Shown here one piece after another: positions 5,416 to 8,825 of a stretch of 8,825 nt of DNA. Numbering within the stretch: position 1 is the stretch's first letter; each line of letters opens with the position of its first letter. Source of the DNA: Myxococcales bacterium. Its GTDB lineage: Bacteria; Desulfobacterota_B; Binatia; UBA1149; SPBQ01. Below the pieces are notes generated by a model. It was not told the origin of the DNA, did no database searches, and was given only the letters and a program-made list of their open reading frames with translations. The position numbers and the translations under genes were made by a program. The DNA is taken from positions 1-8,825 of the forward strand of contig SPBQ01000065.1 of NCBI GenBank assembly GCA_004525875.1, read 5' to 3'.

Positions 5416-6831
5416 TCATTCCGGCACCGTCCGCAGACTGATCAGCTGAGCGCCGCCGACGCCGAGCAATCGGTGCCCGTGGATCGAAGAACCGTCGCCG
5501 TTGGGCACGTGGCTCTCCTTGTCGACGACGGCATCCTCCCCCAGCGCGCGGCGAGTATGACCGCAGATCCATACTTCACCGGGCCGCGCAGCCGATTCGA
5601 GCACTGCGGCATCGACCAGCGGTGGCCCGAGCGCCTTGTACTTCAAGCCGTCACCGCTCCCCAGGCCGATCATCAACACGTCTCCCGCGGCCACGCCCAC
5701 GGCGATCTCCATGGCGGGGAGATGTGCACTAGCGTTGCGTGCGTTGATCCGATCCATCTCGAGTTCAATCGCGATGGCACACGCGGCGGCCCGCGCCGCA
5801 TCGTCCGGGGCCGTCAGTGGCAGACCGAACAGCGCGAGCAGCGCATCGCCGCTCACGGAGTCGACCAGGCCCCGATGATGAGCGACCACGTCCGCGATGC
5901 CGTCGAGAAAGCTCTTGAGCAAGGCGGCGAAGTCGGGCGGCGACATCGAGGCCGCCCGTGCGCGGCTGCCGCAAAGATCGGCGACGACCGCGTAGACCGG
6001 CTTGCGCTCCTGGCCGAGATCGACGGCGTCGGGACGCTGCACGAGCTCGACGAGCTGGTCGCCCGAGACTTCCCGGCCGAGCGCCTGGCGAATGAACGCG
6101 CTGCGGAACTCCAGCTGCCGGGCCAGCTGCGCGACCTGGCGCGCCGTTCGATGGGCCTCGAGCTGTGCACGGACGCGTGCGATGAGAACGGGAACGTCGT
6201 ACGGTTTGGTGACGTAGTCATTGGCGCCACGCGCGAGCCCTTCGATCGCGTCCTTTGGATCGTTGAGCGCCGTGCCGAGAATCACGGGAAGCTCCGCACG
6301 TGACCGTTCACGCCGGATCCGTTCCAGGACTTCCAGGCCGCTCATTCCCTGCATGACGATCTCAAGCAGCACGAGATCGGGAGCCGCTTCCTCGATACGT
6401 CGCAGGGCATCGATGGCGTCGCGGGCGATCTCCACGCGAAAGCCCTGCTTCTGCAGTCGCCGTGCAACGATGTCACGAGCTCGGACGTCGTCGTCGACTA
6501 CCAGGATGCGCGCCGCCTGGGGCGTGTCGGCAGAAGCGGTCGTGGCCTCGAGGCCGATCTCGGCGCCGCCTGCCGACGGTTCTCCCGGCAAGGCCGGAGC
6601 TCCCGGGTCGTCGTCGAGTGCGAGCTTACCGTCGGCCAGATTGAGCAGGCGCTTGGCGGCTTCGCGGATCTTGGCGAGATCGGGTGCGAGCTCGGTGTCG
6701 CCCCGGTCCGCGAGCTCCTCCTCGATCAGTTCGGCGTAACCGATGATCTGGCCGATCGGCGTGCGGACCTCGTGCTGGAGACGTCGCATCGTCTCGTTGG
6801 CACGATGGAGCGCGTCGTCGCGACTGCTCAT
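5416..6831 (-). CDS. H-box / receiver / degenerate class III cyclase fusion protein
   Basis: A 471-residue soluble signalling protein with three modules. Residues 12-70 resemble a histidine-kinase dimerisation domain, with the H-box HEVRTPIGQIIGYAELI and His20, but no ATPase domain follows. Residues 107-225 are a receiver fold with Asp113-115 and Lys209 present, but the phospho-acceptor position reads LVLLEIVMQGMSG, so it is Glu157 (codon GAG at 6363-6361) instead of Asp. Residues 277-435 match the class III adenylate/guanylate cyclase fold. Metal Asp285 (VVADLCGS) and Asp329 (SGDALLALFG) are kept. The base-specifying Lys is Ser325, the Asp/Thr partner is Lys399, and the transition-state Asn and Arg are Val406 and Val410 (segment LKYKALGPPLVDAAVLES). 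A normal cyclase reaction is therefore unlikely; a nucleotide-sensing or scaffold role is an inference. The ATG overlaps the stop of the upstream gene in ATGA, with a poor ribosome site of its own, implying translational coupling. The frame is intact and long, so it is not an obvious pseudogene. Confidence 0.85.
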   Translation of the reverse strand: MSSRDDALHRANETMRRLQHEVRTPIGQIIGYAELIEEELADRGDTELAPDLAKIREAAKRLLNLADGKLALDDDPGAPALPGEPSAGGAEIGLEATTASADTPQAARILVVDDDVRARDIVARRLQKQGFRVEIARDAIDALRRIEEAAPDLVLLEIVMQGMSGLEVLERIRRERSRAELPVILGTALNDPKDAIEGLARGANDYVTKPYDVPVLIARVRAQLEAHRTARQVAQLARQLEFRSAFIRQALGREVSGDQLVELVQRPDAVDLGQERKPVYAVVADLCGSRARAASMSPPDFAALLKSFLDGIADVVAHHRGLVDSVSGDALLALFGLPLTAPDDAARAAACAIAIELEMDRINARNASAHLPAMEIAVGVAAGDVLMIGLGSGDGLKYKALGPPLVDAAVLESAARPGEVWICGHTRRALGEDAVVDKESHVPNGDGSSIHGHRLLGVGGAQLISLRTVPE

Positions 6832-8825
6832 GGAAGTTTGCCCTGCAGCTCTCGCACGCGCAGGGCGAGGAACTCGGCGAGGCCGATGGCCAGCGACGGG
6901 GCATCCTCCATGAGCCCGATGAGGTCCTCGCGCGACATTCGAAGAAGCCTCGAATCCTCGCGTGCGATGGCCGTGACCGCACGGGGAACGCCGTCAAGCG
7001 TTGATAGCTCGCCGAAGAACGTCGCCGGGCTCCGCCGGGCCAGCTCCGTGTCGCCCCGCACGACGGCGACCGAGCCCTCGAGCACGATGTACAGCCCGTC
7101 CCCCTCGTCGCCCTCCTGGAAGAGGGTCTCGCCGGCGCGGCAGGAGACCTCGACGAGGACGCCGGCCAGCGCGACGAGCTGGCGTGTCGACAGTCGAGCA
7201 AAGGCCGGCACGTTCTGCAGCCGTACGGCTACGTCCATCGGGTCGAGCATCGAAAGAGAATGCACGAGGGGCGAGTCTTTCTCCACGCCGTCGCCGATTT
7301 CCCGCCCGGCCAGGCGAGCGGTGAGCTCTTCTTCGTCGCTGACCAGAGCGGCCTCGGCCTCCGCGACCGACGGCTGTGTCAGGCCGAGCGTCGCGGCGGC
7401 CACAGCCGCGCGGCTGCTCCACTGGCCTCGTTCCAGCAACGGCACGAGCTCGCGGCGCGCCGCGGGCGGCAACAGCGCCTCGAGCGCCTCGAGCAGGATG
7501 TCGCGGCGGCGCTCGTCGCGTGCCCTGCGCAGCCGACGCTCCAGCTCTCCGATGCGCGGATCGTCCTGGAGCACACCGGCGTAGGCGAGCAGGGCACTGA
7601 GGCCCTCGCTCACACGCTCCTCGAGCCGCTGCTTGAGCATCGCGGCGCGGTGATCGTCACCGAGCGCCCCGCGCAGCATGACGACGCGACGGACCTCCGC
7701 GAGCTGTCGCTGGTAGCCGTCTTCGAGGGTCTGCGGCTCGACATCGATCTCGCTCAAGACCGCAAGCAGTCCATCGCGGCAAGTGGGCGTGCCGAACTCG
7801 TACTCCACCAGCAACTCATGCGCGATGTCGGGGCCGAGCGCGATGAGCCCTTCGCGCGCGGCTGCCGTCTCGGCGTCTTCTCGTGAGCCGAGCGCCGCCA
7901 TGAGCCTTGGACCTTCCTCGGTGAGCCCCGCGTGTCCGATGAAACGCAGCCCGGCCGCACGCACGCGCGGGTCGGGGTCATCGAGCCACTCGAGCGCGCG
8001 TCGCGCGTCGAGCAGCGCAGCGGGAGGCTTGCGACGCGCTACTTCCACGAGGGCTTCGGCCGTCTCCGCGCGATCGGCGCGCTGCGACAGCCCCGAGGTG
8101 AGTAGCTCGAAGCGCGCTCTCCAGGTCTCGTCGGGCTCGGTCGAGAGCAGCATGGCCCGCAGCTCCTTGCGGGCCGAGCGTCGCACGAGGACATCGCCCG
8201 CCGTGAGCGCGTCGCGCAGCGTACGGTCGAGATCGGCTGCGCCCGGCAATGGCATCCCCCTGCGGTGGAGCTCGGCCATCGCCGCCAGCCGCACCGCCGG
8301 CTCGCGATCGCCGAGCGCCATCTCCAGCACGGCGACCGAGGCGATGTCGCTCGCGGCTCGAGCGCCGCCGGTCAGGCGGGCGTAGATCCGATAGAGGTCG
8401 GCGCGTTCCTCTGTGCCGAGGTCGGACGGCCTGGCGAGCAACGCCGCGATTGTCCCCCGCGCGCTACCGTTGGTGTCCAGTGCGCCGGGCTCGCTTGGCT
8501 CGATCAGGCGCCGGAGGGCCTCGACGATCATCGGCCGGGTGGCTGCTCCCGCGCGCCGGGCGCCCTCGGCCAGAACCTCGACCGCCACGGCTGGGTCGGC
8601 GTCGGTTACGAGGTCGACGGCCGCACGACAGACCGTGGGGTCGGGGTCGGACAGACCGGGAAGCAGTGCCCGGACGGTCGTGGCATCGAGCAGCTCGGCG
8701 GTATCGGCCCCGGCCAGGTTGCGGTCCGAGGAAGCCTGCAGGAGCAAGGCGGGATAGGCCCGCCACAGAAGCAGCGCGGCCAGCAGCCACAGGCAAGCGA
8801 TCGGCAGCGCGGCCCAGGCCAGGAC
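6828..8825 (-). CDS. Membrane–HEAT–cyclic-nucleotide-binding protein, 5' end outside window
   Basis: The frame is open through the window edge; 665 codons plus the stop are visible. The first visible residues (1-22, starting VLAWAALPIACLWLLAALLL) form a hydrophobic helix ending in WRAYPA, so a membrane part lies upstream and the TTG at 8747 is not the true start. Residues about 45-460 are Ala/Leu/Arg-rich paired helices typical of HEAT-like repeats, with recurring DPDPxVRxAA-type turns (for example near 59-68 and 283-291). Residues about 535-665 form a cNMP-binding domain: GDEGDGLYIVLEGSVAVV, then a phosphate-binding cassette FFGELSTLDGVPRAVT with Glu606 and Arg615 present, so ligand binding looks possible. 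Proteins with a transporter-like (Npt1-type ATP/ADP translocase or MFS) region followed by HEAT repeats and this domain are known to me in related bacteria; that N-terminus is inferred here. The stop overlaps the next start in ATGA. Confidence 0.82.
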   Translation of the reverse strand, partial: VLAWAALPIACLWLLAALLLWRAYPALLLQASSDRNLAGADTAELLDATTVRALLPGLSDPDPTVCRAAVDLVTDADPAVAVEVLAEGARRAGAATRPMIVEALRRLIEPSEPGALDTNGSARGTIAALLARPSDLGTEERADLYRIYARLTGGARAASDIASVAVLEMALGDREPAVRLAAMAELHRRGMPLPGAADLDRTLRDALTAGDVLVRRSARKELRAMLLSTEPDETWRARFELLTSGLSQRADRAETAEALVEVARRKPPAALLDARRALEWLDDPDPRVRAAGLRFIGHAGLTEEGPRLMAALGSREDAETAAAREGLIALGPDIAHELLVEYEFGTPTCRDGLLAVLSEIDVEPQTLEDGYQRQLAEVRRVVMLRGALGDDHRAAMLKQRLEERVSEGLSALLAYAGVLQDDPRIGELERRLRRARDERRRDILLEALEALLPPAARRELVPLLERGQWSSRAAVAAATLGLTQPSVAEAEAALVSDEEELTARLAGREIGDGVEKDSPLVHSLSMLDPMDVAVRLQNVPAFARLSTRQLVALAGVLVEVSCRAGETLFQEGDEGDGLYIVLEGSVAVVRGDTELARRSPATFFGELSTLDGVPRAVTAIAREDSRLLRMSREDLIGLMEDAPSLAIGLAEFLALRVRELQGKLP

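Noticed and set aside
5392..6303. Long plus-strand open frame opposite the signalling gene
   Set aside because: It is the antisense shadow of a gene with clear receiver and cyclase motifs, and its translation shows no family features.
6772..7584. Plus-strand Ser/Arg/Ala-rich frame opposite the cNMP-binding gene
   Set aside because: The low-complexity Ser-Arg composition is typical of the antisense of GC-rich coding DNA; the minus-strand gene carries clear domain motifs.

Overview
The window is GC-rich, gene-dense bacterial chromosome. The best-recognised genes are an LL-diaminopimelate aminotransferase (dapL), a ChbG/HpnK-type deacetylase, a type I RNase H, a CheY-like receiver, a multi-module signalling protein with a degenerate class III cyclase domain, and a membrane–HEAT–cyclic-nucleotide-binding protein. 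DapL together with HEAT/cNMP-binding and REC–cyclase fusions would fit a deltaproteobacterial or myxobacterial lineage. That assignment is an inference; no rRNA or other phylogenetic marker is present.

Left part (1-1480): about 510 bases with no convincing gene, then a secreted protein made of eight exact-length 31-residue cysteine repeats. After it lies a short reading frame that starts like a DUF4440/SgcJ-type protein and breaks off at the end of the next gene. This part looks less GC-rich than the rest: 661-720 is 33/60 G+C, while 2581-2640 is 44/60.

Middle (1484-4270): the deacetylase (minus) and dapL (plus) diverge from a 109-base spacer whose -10-like elements sit almost against both start codons, so both may give leaderless mRNAs. 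The RNase H gene converges on dapL. From 4440 a TMEM175/DUF1211-like membrane gene is readable, but it appears to lack an internal piece and to lose its C-terminus; it is probably a relic.

Right part (4915-8825): a good sigma-70-type promoter drives a stand-alone receiver protein. It converges, across a GNRA-capped hairpin, on a minus-strand pair joined by an ATGA stop/start overlap. The upstream member runs off the window edge and encodes a membrane segment, a long HEAT-like helical region and a cyclic-nucleotide-binding domain. The downstream member carries a histidine-kinase-type H-box with no ATPase, a receiver whose phospho-acceptor Asp is Glu, and a cyclase domain that keeps both metal Asp residues but lacks the base-specifying and transition-state residues. 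This pair, a cNMP-type sensor translationally coupled to a protein whose catalytic modules all look disabled, is the most unusual item here.
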